From Epiperipatus broadwayi (Eukaryota > Onychophora > Udeonychophora > Euonychophora > Peripatidae): a DNA stretch of 64,000 nucleotides. The DNA lies in NCBI GenBank assembly GCA_028023455.1, contig JAQFVV010000028.1:1559501-1623500 (forward strand). Reading direction: 5' to 3'. The notes below the pieces were generated by a model. That model saw only the letters and a program-made list of their open reading frames with translations, did no database searches and was not told the DNA's origin. A program made the translations under genes and the position numbers. Each line of letters begins with the position of its first letter. Positions within the stretch are counted from its first letter, which is position 1. Shown piece after piece: positions 30,447 through 43,410 of the stretch.

Positions 30447-33083
30447 TTTTATTTTTGCTAGTATAGTGTTAGACAGTTTTGGTTTATATATATACATATA
30501 TATTGTAACGGTCAGAAAACGTGTGACTCGTAAACATAGTGCAGAATTCGACCACCATACAGAACAGCAGCACCATCGAGTAGCGAAGCCACCCATGGTA
30601 CTGAGTTCGAACATAGTTTATCGGTTCCACAATACAATCCACAAAACAACGCATCTGATGCGACATTAGTAAAATATTTCCTTAGGCACGGTGGTCAGGG
30701 AGATGCAAGAGATTCATGATTTTATTCTCGAGTTAGCCAATAATCAAACTAATATTAATTAAACATTCATATTTACATAATCGAGGAAATATTAGATAGA
30801 ATGGGTATCGAATAAATGAAACGTAACTGCAGACGTATAGTTTAAAATTATTTATTAATACATTTTAATAAAACAATCATTTACTAATAATATTTGTGGA
30901 TTTAAAGCTTCAGTAGCGGGATTTGCAACATGATTATATTTTAAAGAATACATTTATTTATTTAGACATTATTTTATATTGAGGATTTCAGTAGCGGTAT
31001 TTCCGATACTGAAATGTTTACAAAAGGAATACATTTATTTGAAGGCGTAATCTAGCTACCTAAAATTCTCGAGTAAGTATTTCTAATGCATGCCTGGAGG
31101 GATTTATACGTTTGCAATGCAAGAGTCTAAAGTATGGGTTATAAGAGTAATGGCAGACATATATTTATTTAGTTAAACTATTTATTTTATGACTAAGGGC
31201 AAACATTTATTTGAGAGTGAATTATGAAGATAACGCAGAGGGGGAGTGATATATAGAATAATAAAATTAAGTAAAGGAACATGTGGTACGCTTTAGAAAG
31301 GCGATATGGAATGGCAGTATATCGAAACTGCAATGCCGCGAATGGGTTTATAAGAATGTCAGGTTGGTCTCGGCCTCGACCCAACGAAGTAAGATGTCAT
31401 ATAAGCATAACCAGGGACAAGCGGTCCATGTCGCAGTTTTGCTGGCTGGCTGCATGACGTTGTCAAGTCCTACGGGAGCACCCATTATGCCTGCTTGTGT
31501 AGGACGACTGGGGTTAATTTCAACCCTGAAGAATCCGGAAATTTCACGGCGGAATGGGTTATCGCATCTCTAATATGTAACACATGTATACTTATAAATG
31601 ATTGTGACAAGATTTAAGTAGATTTCTGACTTGGCCCTACATTACCAACATTTACTCAAGAACTCTGGCGACTCTCAAAGAAATGGGATTTTCTAGAATT
31701 TATTCATGATGATTTAGTAAATATAAAACAGATATATAAATTGGGAATTATTATAACTAATACGTCAGCCATTTGCGAAGTTGTAGACCCCTGCATTACA
31801 ATAAATGAAGCATTGAATGCATGTCGATTTATATGAAAGTTAAGTTATTAAAGAAAGTAAATATTAATGAAAATTTGACACGCATTCATTGTTTTAAGCG
31901 ATCATAGATTTACTTTGAAAATTGAGACAATTATGAGCATGCAATAATTGAATAATAACTATAGATAGAAATGTAGATTATAGAAATACGTACCGCCGAT
32001 AGAGTGAGGTAAGCTAGATTATTAGAGAAATTTACATATTAAATTAATTATTCAATTTTAGTTATACAAATGGTAGTTTTTACATTTTACAATTTAGATA
32101 AGTATTATGAAGACGAGCTATAGCATATTATTAGAGTACTCTAGAGTTTGAACACAGACAGGTACCTGTTTTATAAGAAGTCCTCCGATTCCATTAGTTT
32201 AGAAGCAAAAAGTTCACGAGTGGCAAGTCTTTCTTGTATTTAGATATTTCATTTAATTTCACAACAGCAGCAGCTTTTTCATTTATTTCAGGCAGCAGAT
32301 CTTCATGGTGAATTTATGACGGGCAATGGAAAGTTCATCATCCGGTGGGCCATAACCCGATGGAGAATAATCTAGGTGCTTTACTCGGTCATACCTTGGC
32401 AGGAACAAATTATTTTTATATTTTTGAAGACTCTCAGTGATCGAGAGCAAAGCTAAAGTTTAAGTGAATGTCTCTAGCAAGTCTAAGATGGCCTCTTTTT
32501 TTATCTTGATCTTTCACATTTTTGTTAAGATACTTAATCTGCCCTGAGGATAATCAATGCATTTAGTTGGTTTTTAATTAAAGAAAGCTGCCGTTCTATT
32601 GTTTACATTTTACATTTACTAATTAATTTTGGGGAATTTTTCTTTAATTAATTTATTATCTATCACTGACCGATGCTTTTAAATTTCAAAAACAAAAAGG
32701 GAACATAAGATTATTTTAACTTTTAATTAAATATTACATCAGATATTTTTAGAATTATTATTAAATGAAATTTAAACAAAGCAATAAATATGAACTTTAT
32801 AATCCAAAATAAATGATCAAAATTATACAAAATTATATAACTAAAAGAAATCTAAATTATATTATTTTATCCCTATTTATTGCGTTTAATTTGAGATTGA
32901 AATGTGTGCATGTTTATGCTGAATTCTACACATATTTATACATTTCTAAGATTGCTACACACACAATTCGATACCAAAAAGTTTAAATTTGGGCGGGATA
33001 GATCGGTCAGTGAGAGACGACAGAAAAAGGTGAAACTTAAGATTCGAATACAAATCTTACTGTTTCAATATATATATATATAT
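30447..33083. other. Non-coding stretch, unassigned
   Basis: It contains a G/C-richer part (30503-31600) starting TGTAACGGTCAG next to (TA)n, and another near 32270-32400. A 96-residue + ORF at 31283-31573 matches nothing I know. An old LTR-type insertion is possible, but I see no partner repeat. The final 60 bases are (TA)n before an RTE fragment. Confidence 0.35.
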
Positions 33084-34022
33084 ACTGGGAAAGTCAACAT
33101 TGAGAAAGGTGTAAGACAAGGTGACTCCATATCTCCAAAACTTTTTACAGCAGTGCTGCAAGAAGTATTTTGTGGATTAAAATGGGAAACTAAAGGAGTG
33201 AAAGTAAATGGAGATTATTTAAGTCATTTAGATTTCGCAGATGATGTAGTTGTTTTTGCAAATAATGCTTCCAAGCTGCAGGAAATGTTGCAGGAGTTAT
33301 CAGATGAAAGTAGGAAAGTAGGGCTAAAGATAAGTGTTAAAAAGACTAAAGTAATGTTTAATCGATTTGCTCAAAATATGAAAATAAAGATTGATTATGA
33401 TGAATTAGAAGAAGTTAAGAGTTACAAATACCTTGGTCAGATTATTAATACAGATGGAAACATAATAGAGGAAATTAATCATAGAATTAAACTTGGTTGG
33501 AGTGCTTTTGGTAGAAATAACTTGATATTAAAAGGAAATATGCCTATGTGTTTGAAAAGAAAGGTTTTTAACAAATGTGTTTTACCAGTTCTTACTTATG
33601 GATCTGAGACTTGGACACTTAATAGAAGATCAATACAGAGACTTCAGACCACTCAAAGAAGTATGGAGAGATGTATGTTGGGAGTAACAAGAAGAGATCA
33701 GATCGCAATGTATGGGTAAGAGAACAAACAGGTGTTATTGACCTCATTGAAAAAATTAAAAGATTGAAGTGGAGTTGGGCTGGACATATTGCTAGAAGAG
33801 ATGATAATAGATGGACAATCGAAATTTTAAACTGGATTCCAAGAGATTGTAAAAGACCCAGAAGGAGACCACATGTAAGATGGATGGATGAAATAAGAAA
33901 ATGTGTAGGGGTGATGTGGAGAAGAGAAGCTAAAGATCGGAGAAGATGGATTAAACTTGGAGAGACCTTCATCCTGCAGTGGATTGATAATGGTTGATAA
34001 TGATGATGATGATGATGATGAT
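33084..34022 (+). pseudogene. RTE-type LINE, 5'-truncated copy
   Basis: Starts in the RT palm at TGKVNIEKGVRQGDSISPKL, then LSHLDFADDVVVFANN (FADD at 33234-33245), KSYKYLGQIIN, YGSETWTLNRR, and, after a frame change near 33700, LKWSWAGHIARRDDNRW and RPRRRPHVRWMDEIRK to the stop. It ends in GATAATGGTTGATAATGATG and a (GAT)n tail. Clade call: RTE/BovB-like from the QGDSISPKLF and WSWAGHIARR-type motifs and the simple-repeat tail. This is the best preserved fragment of the RT palm among the short copies. Confidence 0.88.
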
Positions 34023-35639
34023 ATATATATCACATACTTTTAAGCACTTCACAGAATAGAAATACAATATTTTATTGTTACACACCTCATAACTATATAA
34101 ACTTTAAAAATATTTTCAGTTTCAGCTGAAAAACAATTTAAATTTCAATTTTACTTCACTAAAGCCTAAAACAGAAGATCTATTATGTAGGTTACTAGAG
34201 AAACTTTGTTTAGCCTTAGGATTATCAATTAAAAATTTGTGGTTTTTTGGCAACATTAAAATGTAAAGTTATCTCTTTTTACATGGATATAATCTCTTTA
34301 TTTCTATTATTTATTGTATATTTTAGTTATTAAAACATTCCAATTAAATTTTGTTTTAGACTCATGTATGTAAAGAACAGTTATGGAAATTAATTTTATT
34401 CTATTTCTTGCCAATTCAATACTGATAAGTAATAAGAAATGTTTTACAGAAAAATATTCAGTCTTACACCATAAATATATAATAAGTAACCAAATGTCTT
34501 ATTTCTCAGTAGGTCAAATATTATTATCCATAGAATAATTGTTCTTAAATCTGCACTAAACCACAGTTTGTATTATACTATCTAGTCTTAATAATAATAA
34601 TAAATTCCTAAATTCTTCATTTCACACAATATATGATAAAATAAGTGCAGGTCTTTACTTGTTTGACATCTACTGGAAACTCAATTAGCAGTTTACAATG
34701 TAACACGACATCAGATCTGATAATCATGGATAATAATAATTGAATAGTCTTATTGAACAGGATATCTTAAAAAGTTTGAGTGCAGGGGTGCCAAAAATGA
34801 AATTAATCTGAGGACCATACACTCCAGAATTTGATATTCTACTGATGCACCAAATTACACAGTACATGGTCACTGTTTATTCAAAGTTGGACAGGCAAAA
34901 CTTATACATTTTCTGATTTTTAATAAATTCCCTCATCACCAGTAAAATTTATTTATCTGAAGATAATAAACAGTCACCAGTTTTGGAATATCAGCTAATT
35001 GGGAACCTGTCTATGCCACTTTTTTAAAATTTGAATAGGTTTTTCAGTCTTATATTACTGCACTTAATATCTCAGTCAAAATATGATCATGATTAATTAT
35101 TCATGAAGTTGTTTTCCAGGCAGCAGAAGTAATGACCACAATTGAAAGATCATTTATTACTCAACTCATCTGGACTATAAATCTATTAAAATCAATACAG
35201 ATATATTTGAATCCAAATATATAATTAACCAGTATCCAATTACTCTATTTACTGGCATATAGAATGCATTGGCATATAATATGCAATCCTCTTTTTATAC
35301 ATATTTTTAATAAAAAAATGCCTATATTTTTTCATGTATTTGCATAATGATTTACTGTATTAATTTTATAGTTATTTATGTCTATAAAAATGTAACTAGG
35401 AAACACTATAGTTAGATATCTTTTAATATTCATCCTCAAATTCCAGTCATTCATCTTCAGAGCTAAACATTTTAAAAATTCTCTCTTTTCTTAACTGGAT
35501 ATTATTTGCCTTGAGGATATATTTATATTCTTGAGAGAAATTTTTTCTATATTTTAACCGTTTAATTTAAAATTATTTTATCAAAAATATGAGAATATTA
35601 AATTATTTTGAAAGTTTCAACCTGTTATTGATATGATTA
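34023..35639. other. Non-coding stretch, nothing recognised
   Basis: AT-rich, no ORF. Short (TAA)n near 34595. No supported feature. Confidence 0.4.
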
Positions 35640-36300
35640 TGAGAATGTATACATATATTAGTATGTCTACATTATAATTTGTAAATATCTGCACTTAAAT
35701 GCTATCTTAAGAAACGCTATTAACTAATGTGTACTTATTGAAGCTTAGCACATTCGAGGAACAAGTATGTCTTCATATTCATAACACTGACATATGCATA
35801 ATTAAGTGCATATCTGTATATAGACCATAATTATATTTAAATACATGTGAATTATATTGACCATTTCTTAGATAAAGTAAAACAGGTTCATTTTTATTTA
35901 TGATCCAGAGGTTATTGACTATATGCCACATGTCTTTAATTTTCCACTTGGGAGTCATTTCACTCAATGCATGCAATGTGGTTGGCTATAGATTCAAATG
36001 TGTAGCCCATTGTGTTTTAGTATGATTATGTTCAGGATTATTTATGGCTTGTTTGTAAAGGTATTTGTGTTGAGAAATACATGCAGAGAGGCATGAACCT
36101 GATTCACCATAATAAATAGCACTGCATCCTGCTTGGGGCATGCAATTTTATATACAGTGTGAGAGTTTGATTATTATGGAGTCTGTCTTTAGAATTGTTT
36201 ATTGTCAGACTATTTGTTGTTGAAAGAGTGCAATAGCTTATTCAATGTGTTTGTGAGAAAACTTTATTTAGATTTTTGGTGACTTGTGATATTATGGGAG
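35640..36300 (-). mobile_element. PLE-3 3' end, inverted copy
   Basis: The minus strand shows a decayed GIY-YIG domain (TVYKIACP, then CSAIYYGESGSCL, ISQHKY, NNPEHNHTK) and the MHALSEMTPKWKIKDMWHIV tail, then a 3' UTR matching 38280-38410 (AGCTTCAATAAGTACACATT, TTTCTTAAGATAGCATTTAA). Confidence 0.75.
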
Positions 36301-36374
36301 CAGAGCATGAAGGCCCCCTCCCTAAGAAAATCCTAACTTTTTAAACCGTACCAACATGGCTCATCCTTACAACA

Positions 36375-36640
36375 TTAAGGTTGTGCTAGAATTAAGACAA
36401 GATTTATTGGAAGTGAGTGGAATGATCCAATAATGGAGCTAATTACTGATGTTGAGACAGATCTCTCAGCCAACCTGAAGAGAGCTAAACTCATTGCACA
36501 AATTGAAAAATCTATTAGATACCTGCCAATTAAATCTGCCACTGATATATGGAGGATGTGCATATACACCACTAAGTGGTTTTTTGCTGAAGGTAGCATA
36601 ACATGTTTAAAGGGAGACAAAGAGAATATATTATCTTAAT
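36375..36640 (+). other. Unassigned segment between PLE-3 copies
   Basis: A 68-residue + ORF (36433-36639, ITDVETDLSANLKRAKLIAQ) may be the N-terminal part of PLE-3 because it lies directly upstream of its RT, but I cannot match it to a PLE motif. Confidence 0.3.
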
Positions 36641-36699
36641 TAACAAAGTCAAATTCATAGAAAATATGAAAATGCAAACAAATAAATTGAAATTTAATC

Positions 36700-38241
36700 T
36701 ACTCCCAAATTACAAAATAAAGTAAAACTAAGGTGAATTTATAAATGGCATATAGTGCAAACAATGCAATAATGCTTTTACTAAAGGAAAATACTACAAA
36801 ATTTACCTGTCTGCTGTAATACCACCATGAATGTTCACCAATATCAAATTACATAAGCCAAACACCCCATTTAGATTGATGTTAGTCTTTGGAGGTGCAC
36901 TTTTACTGCAACCCCATTAAAATTATCAATCAAAGGTTTACAGACCAATTAGATTACTGTTCTCATGCTATCAAGTTGTTCTTTGGATTTATAAATATAA
37001 TGAAAAGCACGAACATAGAAATACAATATAAAATGACATCTGTAGATGTAACAGAGCTATATGGATCCATAAACAGGCAGCAGTCTATCAACATAGTAAA
37101 ATCAGAACTTTTCAAATCCAATTATTCATTAACATGGATTATGTTTATAATAAACTATTGTAACTGGCTAGACAATAACATTGTCACCCTGTTTGATAGT
37201 GAGTATTATAACTTGACTGATGGAAGTCCAATGGGATTAATCATAAGCAGGATTATTTCAAGCATTTATTTTAATAACATTGAAAACCAGGTCCTTCCTA
37301 AGTGCATTAAAAATACTCCCAATTAAACCTGCACAATATATGTAGATGGCATGTTTATATGCAGCCCACATTCCCTAATCAAAAAAATTAAAACAAATCT
37401 CTAGGCTAAATCTGAATTATCTTGAACAATTGAGTTGGAAGACCAGCAAAAAGAGTTAATTTAGATATCCAGATCCAGAGAGATAATCTCTAATTAAATT
37501 ACAAAATGTGTGTTAAATCTATACAAATAAGAGGTTATATACCCCAAATCCACATCTCACAGTTTTCACAAATGCACTGGTATCACCATTGCTTTATAAA
37601 AACCACCATTTATGCAAGTATGAAGCCATTTGAAAAGCAGATATTGAAAAACATCGAGCAATAACCTAAATAAATTAATGAGATAGACTTCAAATATGCA
37701 GACCTTACAAGGAGAGTCAAACATTTTATACCAACATAAGAACAACCCCCCTTCAGATGACAAACCTTTGAAATCACTCCAATACATACCATGAGTCACC
37801 AAAAATCTAAATAAAGTTTGCTCACAAACACATTGACTAAGCTATTATATTCCTCCCCCATTAAATAGGCTGATAAATAATTCTAAGGACAGATTTCATA
37901 ATGTCAAATTCTACACACCGTATATTAAATTGCATGCTCCAGGGCATGATGCATTGCTACTTATTATGGTGAATCATATGCATGCTTACAAATAAGCCAT
38001 AAATAATCCGGAACCTAAGTTGATCTTATTTGAGCACCAAAATGCAATGGGCCATAGGTTTGGGCCCATAACCACCAACATCACATGCATTGAGCAAATA
38101 TCTCCCAAGTGAAAAATTAAAAAGGCATAGTGTATAGTCAATAACTTTAAAGATATAAATAAGAAGGAATCCTAATACCACTTGTCAAAGAAATGGGCAA
38201 TAATAATATATTTATGGCCTTTATATAGATATTCACTCAAT

Positions 38242-38283
<42 letters not shown>

Positions 38284-38410
38284 TGCTATGAATATAAGGA
38301 CATATTTTGCCCTCTAAGGCACTAAGCTCCAATAAGTACACATTTATTAATAGCTTTTCTTAAGATAGCATTTAAGCCTAGATATTTGTAAATTATAATG
38401 ATATAAGAAA
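36700..38410 (+). mobile_element. Penelope-like element PLE-3, decayed
   Basis: + strand: MFTNIKLHKPNTPFRLMLV (36831; PLE GLPKIHKP..PLRP block), TSVDVTELYGSI, DGSPMGLIISRIISSIYF, then IYVDGMFI, then a GIY-YIG remnant near 37915 (CIATYYGESYACL, EHQNAMGHRF) and a 3' UTR with (TG)n(TA)n at 38245-38280. The 3' UTR is present in inverse at 35640-36000. Multiple stops. Confidence 0.8.
36889..37370 (+). pseudogene. PLE-3 reverse transcriptase fragment
   Basis: The longest frame (36889-37326, 145 residues) carries MTSVDVTELYGSI (first catalytic Asp) and YYNLTDGSPMGLIIS followed by IYFNNIE. After a stop the palm motif reads YVDG instead of YVDD, so the second catalytic Asp is lost. Confidence 0.8.
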
Positions 38411-38527
38411 AGTTTGTTACATTTTTAATCATGCATGTTGTATAGCTATATATAGCTTACGTCCATGTTTATCTGTATTTGTAAATATTTTTTGTTTCAT
38501 AAAAGATCAAAATGCAATAGAATACTT

Positions 38528-39286
38528 ATCATCATCATCAACCATTATCAATCCACTGCTGGATGAAGTCTTTCCAAGTTCACTTCATCTTTTCTGATCT
38601 TTAGCTTCTCTTCTCCACATCACTCTTACAGACTTTCTTATTTCATTCATCCATCTCAAATGTGATCTCTTCTGGGTCTTTTACAATCTCTAAGAATCCA
38701 GTTTAAAATTTCAATTGTCCATCTATTATCATCTCTTCTAGCAATATGTCCAGCCCAACTCCACTTCAGTCTTTTAATTTTTTTAATGAGATCAGAAAGA
38801 CCTGTTTGTTCTCTTACCCATGTATTATGTTTTCAATTTCTTCTTGTTACTCCTGGCATGCATCTCTCCATATTTCTTTGAGTGGTCTGAAGTCTCTGTA
38901 TTGCTCTTCAATTAAGTCTCTAAGTCTCAGATCCATAAGTAAGAACTGGTAAAACACATTTATTAATAACCATTCTTTTCAAACACATAGGCCTATTTCC
39001 TTTTAGTATCAAGTTATTTCTACCAAAAGCACTCCATCCCAGTTTATATCTATGATTAATTTCATCCAATATGTTTCCATCTGTATTAATATTCTGACCA
39101 AGGTATTTGTAGTGGTTAACTTCTTCTAACTCATCATAGTCAATCTTTACTTTCATATTTTGAGAAAGTCCATTGAACATTACTTTAGTCTTTTTAACAT
39201 TTGTCATTGGTCCTACTTTCCTAATTTCACCTGTTAACTCCTGCAACATTTTCTGCAGCTTTAAAGCATTATTTGCAAAAACAACT
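38528..39286 (-). pseudogene. RTE-type LINE 3' fragment
   Basis: The minus strand reads from just after FADD (VVVFANNA) through LTGEIRKVGPMTNVKKTKVM, HYKYLGQNINTDGN and VLTYGSET (109-residue open stretch at 39249-38920), then a broken C-terminal tail to CAACCATTATCAATCC (complement) and (GAT)n at 38528-38540. Confidence 0.85.
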
Positions 39287-41310
39287 ACATATATGTATAT
39301 TAATATAAACCAGAAGTTTTAGATTGAAATTTCAACTCATAATTTTGATTACCAGCATTTAAGACACACTCCATATAGGCATATTTTGAGGGGAGATAAA
39401 TATTCGCTTTATGCTGGAAAATATGATAACTGATATTTCCAAATGATGATTAATTTGATATTTGTAAATAGATGCTTTCTCTTATGATGAATAAAATCAC
39501 TAAAGTTCCAAAAACAAAACTGATTATCTCTCTACTTCAGCACAATCTACAGTTAGTTTAAGTCATGGAATGATTACCAGATGATCTTTTATACCTTAAA
39601 TCATTGATTACTTAATATTACAACAGATGGCACTATTATAGAGATATGCTATTGTTTTATCAAATATACTTTGAGGTAAAATCAAAAAGCAACACTTAGT
39701 AAAAAAAACTGATACAAATTGTAAAAAATATTGTATCTAAAAACATCAGATGTCACTTAACAACCACAACAGAGACTGCAACATATGATAATACACTAGT
39801 GTTTATCTATGTAATTTATTGTGAGAACTATTTGCAGAGAATTTATGACAAGTTGATGTTTCAAAACTACTATTTTTGTCTAAATGTTATATTTTAATTA
39901 AATCAATTAACTGTTTACATAGTTCAACTTTAAACTAATCATTTTTTGAAAGGTTTGAAAAAATCATTAGCCAAAGATTTTTGACTTTTTTTAGACGATT
40001 AGATACATAAAGAACACAATATTAAAATAGATTTTACTTTTTAACTTTTCTTGGAAAAATTCTATGTTACATTTGAATACACTTAAAATTAAATTTACAT
40101 GTTAGGTACCTCAGATGGCATTTGAACAGTCTGTATGTTATGTTTATATCTTTCAAAACATACTCCAACTGATCAGCAAAAATTTTAGCTTACATTTTTT
40201 TCAAAAGGTGAACTGCAGAATTCAATTTGCACAAAATGGAAGTCATTCAAATTTTATTTGTCAAGCAGAAATGATTGTAAAAGTATTTTTTGTTTTCAGG
40301 CTGTTTTTGATAATTTATGAGATGTGGAGCGGAAAAAAAATGTTATTCTAGCTTTTGATAAAAAGTAAACCTTGTATTTTAATTTCCTTAAATAATATTT
40401 GTATTTTTTGTATTTTTTTCATTCTTTTAGTTATGTTCAATTAATTATAATTATAAATTTATTAAAAAAACCATGTATGTGGTCAAATACATTAACAAAT
40501 GGAAGTCTATATATATAAAAATTAAATTTCACATTTTTAACCTCAATTTAATTACACTATTTGGCCAGTAAAAGGTTAAATATATATTTTTCTTTATTAG
40601 TTAAAAAACAAGATGAAACAATGCCTTTCTAAGCAACTTAGAAACAATACAATAAATATTTAAAATTTTCAATGTTACAACAGTTAAAATTATCTTTCCT
40701 TATAACTCAAACAGAATATTTTTTTTAAATCTCATAATATTTAAATATATTTTATTAAGTGTTAAATTACTTTATCATTTTTTAACTAAAAAACCAAAAA
40801 AAAAAAAAACAATGTTGGAGGGGGGGGGGATTAATTTTTTTTTTCTTCATTATAAAATTTAAATGTAATAATTATTCAAACGAAAATGAAACCATTTCAA
40901 ATATAAAAGATTTAATTTCTTTATTTAAAAATTAATATCGTTATCATCATTAGCAAATACTCATCACAGGATATGTTGGTTTTAACTCCTGAACAAAAGA
41001 ATAAACAAATATAAAGAGAAGACAAAGAATGTTAGAAAATAATGAAATGAAAAAGAGATTTGAGTCAGAATTGTCATGTGAATAGATAAAGGATGGATAA
41101 GTGGATGCATAAAAATACACAATCCAGCAACTTAGATGCATAATTTCCAGCCTCAGTGATTGAAAACAATAGGGTTAAGAAAACAAAAGTGTGTGAGAAA
41201 AGGTAATGAATGATTTATTTATAAATGTGAGTAATATTAGTGAATTAAAAAGAATTTGAATATGCTATACTTCATATATGTATATCTGTTCAATATATAT
41301 GTATGTATAT
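39287..41310. other. Non-coding stretch, nothing recognised
   Basis: AT-rich, with homopolymer runs (A12 near 40798, G9 near 40821). A 78-residue + ORF at 40115 and a 63-residue minus ORF at 40950 have no recognisable motif. Confidence 0.4.
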
Positions 41311-41809
41311 GGATGAAATTAATCATAGAATTAAACTTAGTTGGGGTGCTTTTGGTAGAAATAACTTAATATTAAAAGGAAATATGCCTAAGTGTTTGAA
41401 AAGTAAAGTTTTTAATAAATGTGTTTTACCAGTTCTTACTAATAGATCTGAGACTTGACACTTATCAAAAGAGCAATACAGTGACTTTTGAACACTCAAT
41501 AAAGTATGGAGAGATGCATATTAGGAATAACAAAAGAGATCATGAGTGAAATACATGGGTAAGTGAATAAATTGGTGTTAATGACATAATTAAAAGAATT
41601 AAGAGACTGAAATGAAATTGTACTGGAAATATTTCTAGAAGAGATGATAATAGATGGGCAGTTGTAAAATACCAAAAACAAAAACCACATGTGAAATAGA
41701 TGGATGAAATAAGAAAGTGTGCTGAGGTGATGTAAAGAAGAGAGGATAATGTTTAAAGAAGATGGATTAAATTTGAAGAGACTTCCAATTGAAAATGATG
41801 ATGATGATG
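41311..41809 (+). pseudogene. RTE-type LINE 3' fragment, strongly decayed
   Basis: GGATGAAATTAATCATAGAA matches the MEEINHRIKLGW region. It then follows the RTE C-terminus with many stops and small deletions (part of the PRKRPHVRW region is lost near 41675) and ends ATGATGATGATG. Confidence 0.8.
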
Positions 41810-41869
41810 TACTAATGACCAAACATAATACAGAATCATCAATGATCCTAATGCATATCATCTTAATAC

Positions 41870-42310
41870 AATTTCTCTTAGTATTTTAATATTTAAAGAT
41901 ACTTCATAAACATTATTAAAATTTGTTTATAAGAGTCAAACTCTTTGTACTTACAACTTTGATATTATCCACTTTACATAAATGTTTTAATGATTATTAA
42001 TAATTCTTTATGAGGCTAGATAATATCATATCATTCCTAACCCAGATATAAACTTTAAATCTTATTCAAAGGTTAATTTATCTTTTATTTAATTAAACAT
42101 TTATTCAAGAAATTTTAGCTTCATCTTCCTTTTTCTGTGGTAATATTTTTTTATTAAATATACTTCAATCTTCCATTCTATGCACATTGTTGAAATATAT
42201 TAATGAATAAAAGCAACCAAGAAAAAGAGAACTCAAGATGCATTTTATACTCAATTAGTACTTATTTGATCAGCATTCTTCAATTGGTCTAGATTACAAT
42301 CTCTTACATA
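41870..42310 (-). repeat. Decayed family-A repeat(s), minus strand
   Basis: The complement of 42236-42312 reads AGATTGTAATCTAGACCAAT, then GAATGCTGATCA, then AAAATGCATCTT, which is a decayed hammerhead. Flanking CAACTTTGATATTATCCACT and GAGGCTAGATAATATCATAT words (41957, 42024) occur again at 42382 and 42450, so two related copies lie side by side. Confidence 0.5.
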
Positions 42311-42467
42311 TATTTTTATCGTATTATTTATCATAAATTTTTACAATTTGTGTGTAAAATGTCAAAGTTTCTGCACACACAACTTTGATATCATTCACTT
42401 TACATAAATATTTTAATAATTATTAATAATTATTCATTAGGCTAGATATCATATTATTCTTAGCTAA

Positions 42468-43010
42468 ATAACTCCTGCCTTTCCTTACACAGGAACACCA
42501 TCTTCAATCTCTGAGAATACATCAAAAATGGGGTCTTTGCAACTATCAGACTATCAGTTTTCCTTATCTATGCACTCTGGCTGCTCCTATGTTCTATTAT
42601 TTTTGATCAGAGAATATACTCAGTGAATCAAAAACTATTGGACCTAACTTACTCTCTCAAAACCAGATACCAAATTATTCCCACCTCCACTCCTCACAGA
42701 CACCTGGGCAATCTGCCAACTCCTATCCTCTCAGCCTCTGTCACAGAACTCATCCAATTAAATGTTTGTGACCCATGTGATCACTTGCTCAATGAGAAAG
42801 TGCAACTTGGACTTGCAACCAAAGACCTTTCTTGGCCTGGACTACACACCCTTTCCATATACCTTTCCTTTTTTATACATATCCTTTTTTTTCACCACAT
42901 TGTTACTGAATTTCATTTTATCATGTAATCACTGTGTTGTAAACCGTTTTTAACTGTATTTGTATGCTTTTTTTTTTGATGAATAAACTTTCATCACTGA
43001 GAAAAAAAAA
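42468..43010 (+). mobile_element. Poly(A)-tailed retrocopy inserted in a repeat
   Basis: A C-richer 540-base segment ends AATAAA (42982-42987), then 14 bases later A9 (43002-43010). The flanking repeat is continuous across it: TATTATTCTTAGCTAAATA before and TATAAACTTTAAATCTCAG after, matching the uninterrupted paralogue at 42025-42060. The 101-residue ORF at 42623-42928 matches nothing I know. It may be a processed transcript 3' end or a short poly(A) retroelement. Confidence 0.55.
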
Positions 43011-43129
43011 TATAAACTTTAAATCTCAGTAAATATTAATACATCTGCTTTTTAATAATTTTTAATGAACAACATATTCTAGCATATTTAAGTTACAAAA
43101 CCTTAATATATAGATGTACTTTGAGCTCA

Positions 43130-43410
43130 TACGTTCACATGACCCTTAACTCTCCACCCTATCTCATATTACTGAAACACGTGACCATAACTTTCGCACA
43201 ACCTTCAACTCTCCATATTATCTCATACCACTGAAATACTTGATCACATGTGGGTCAAGTGTTTCAGTGGTGATCAAGTGTTTCAGTGGCAAGAGATAGT
43301 GTGGAGAGTTAAGAGTCATGTGAAAGTCTTGAGTTCAAAATACCCCTATATATTATAGTATTCGGTACAGGTATATATATATATAGCCTGAATGTTAGAT
43401 ATTGTTTAAA
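43130..43410. repeat. Inverted pair of family-A tails (SINE-like)
   Basis: CACATGACCCTTAACTCTCC, then TCATATTACTGAAACACGTG, pairs with GATCAAGTGTTTCAGTGG, then GAGAGTTAAGAGTCATGTG. The + arm goes on through AGTCTTGAGTTCAAAATACC to (TA)n and AGCCTGAATGTTAGATAT, the same end as the copy at 45.5 kb. Confidence 0.65.

Noticed and set aside
30503-31620. Possible 1.1-kb LTR starting TGTAACGGTCAG
   Set aside because: Starts TG after (TA)n and is GC-richer, but there is no second copy in the window, no clear CA end and no convincing primer site.
33619-34033. Minus-strand Ser/Leu/His ORFs (also near 51893-52550, 60126-60691 and 62584-62975)
   Set aside because: Antisense frames of RTE fragments, including Ser or His runs from the GAT tail.
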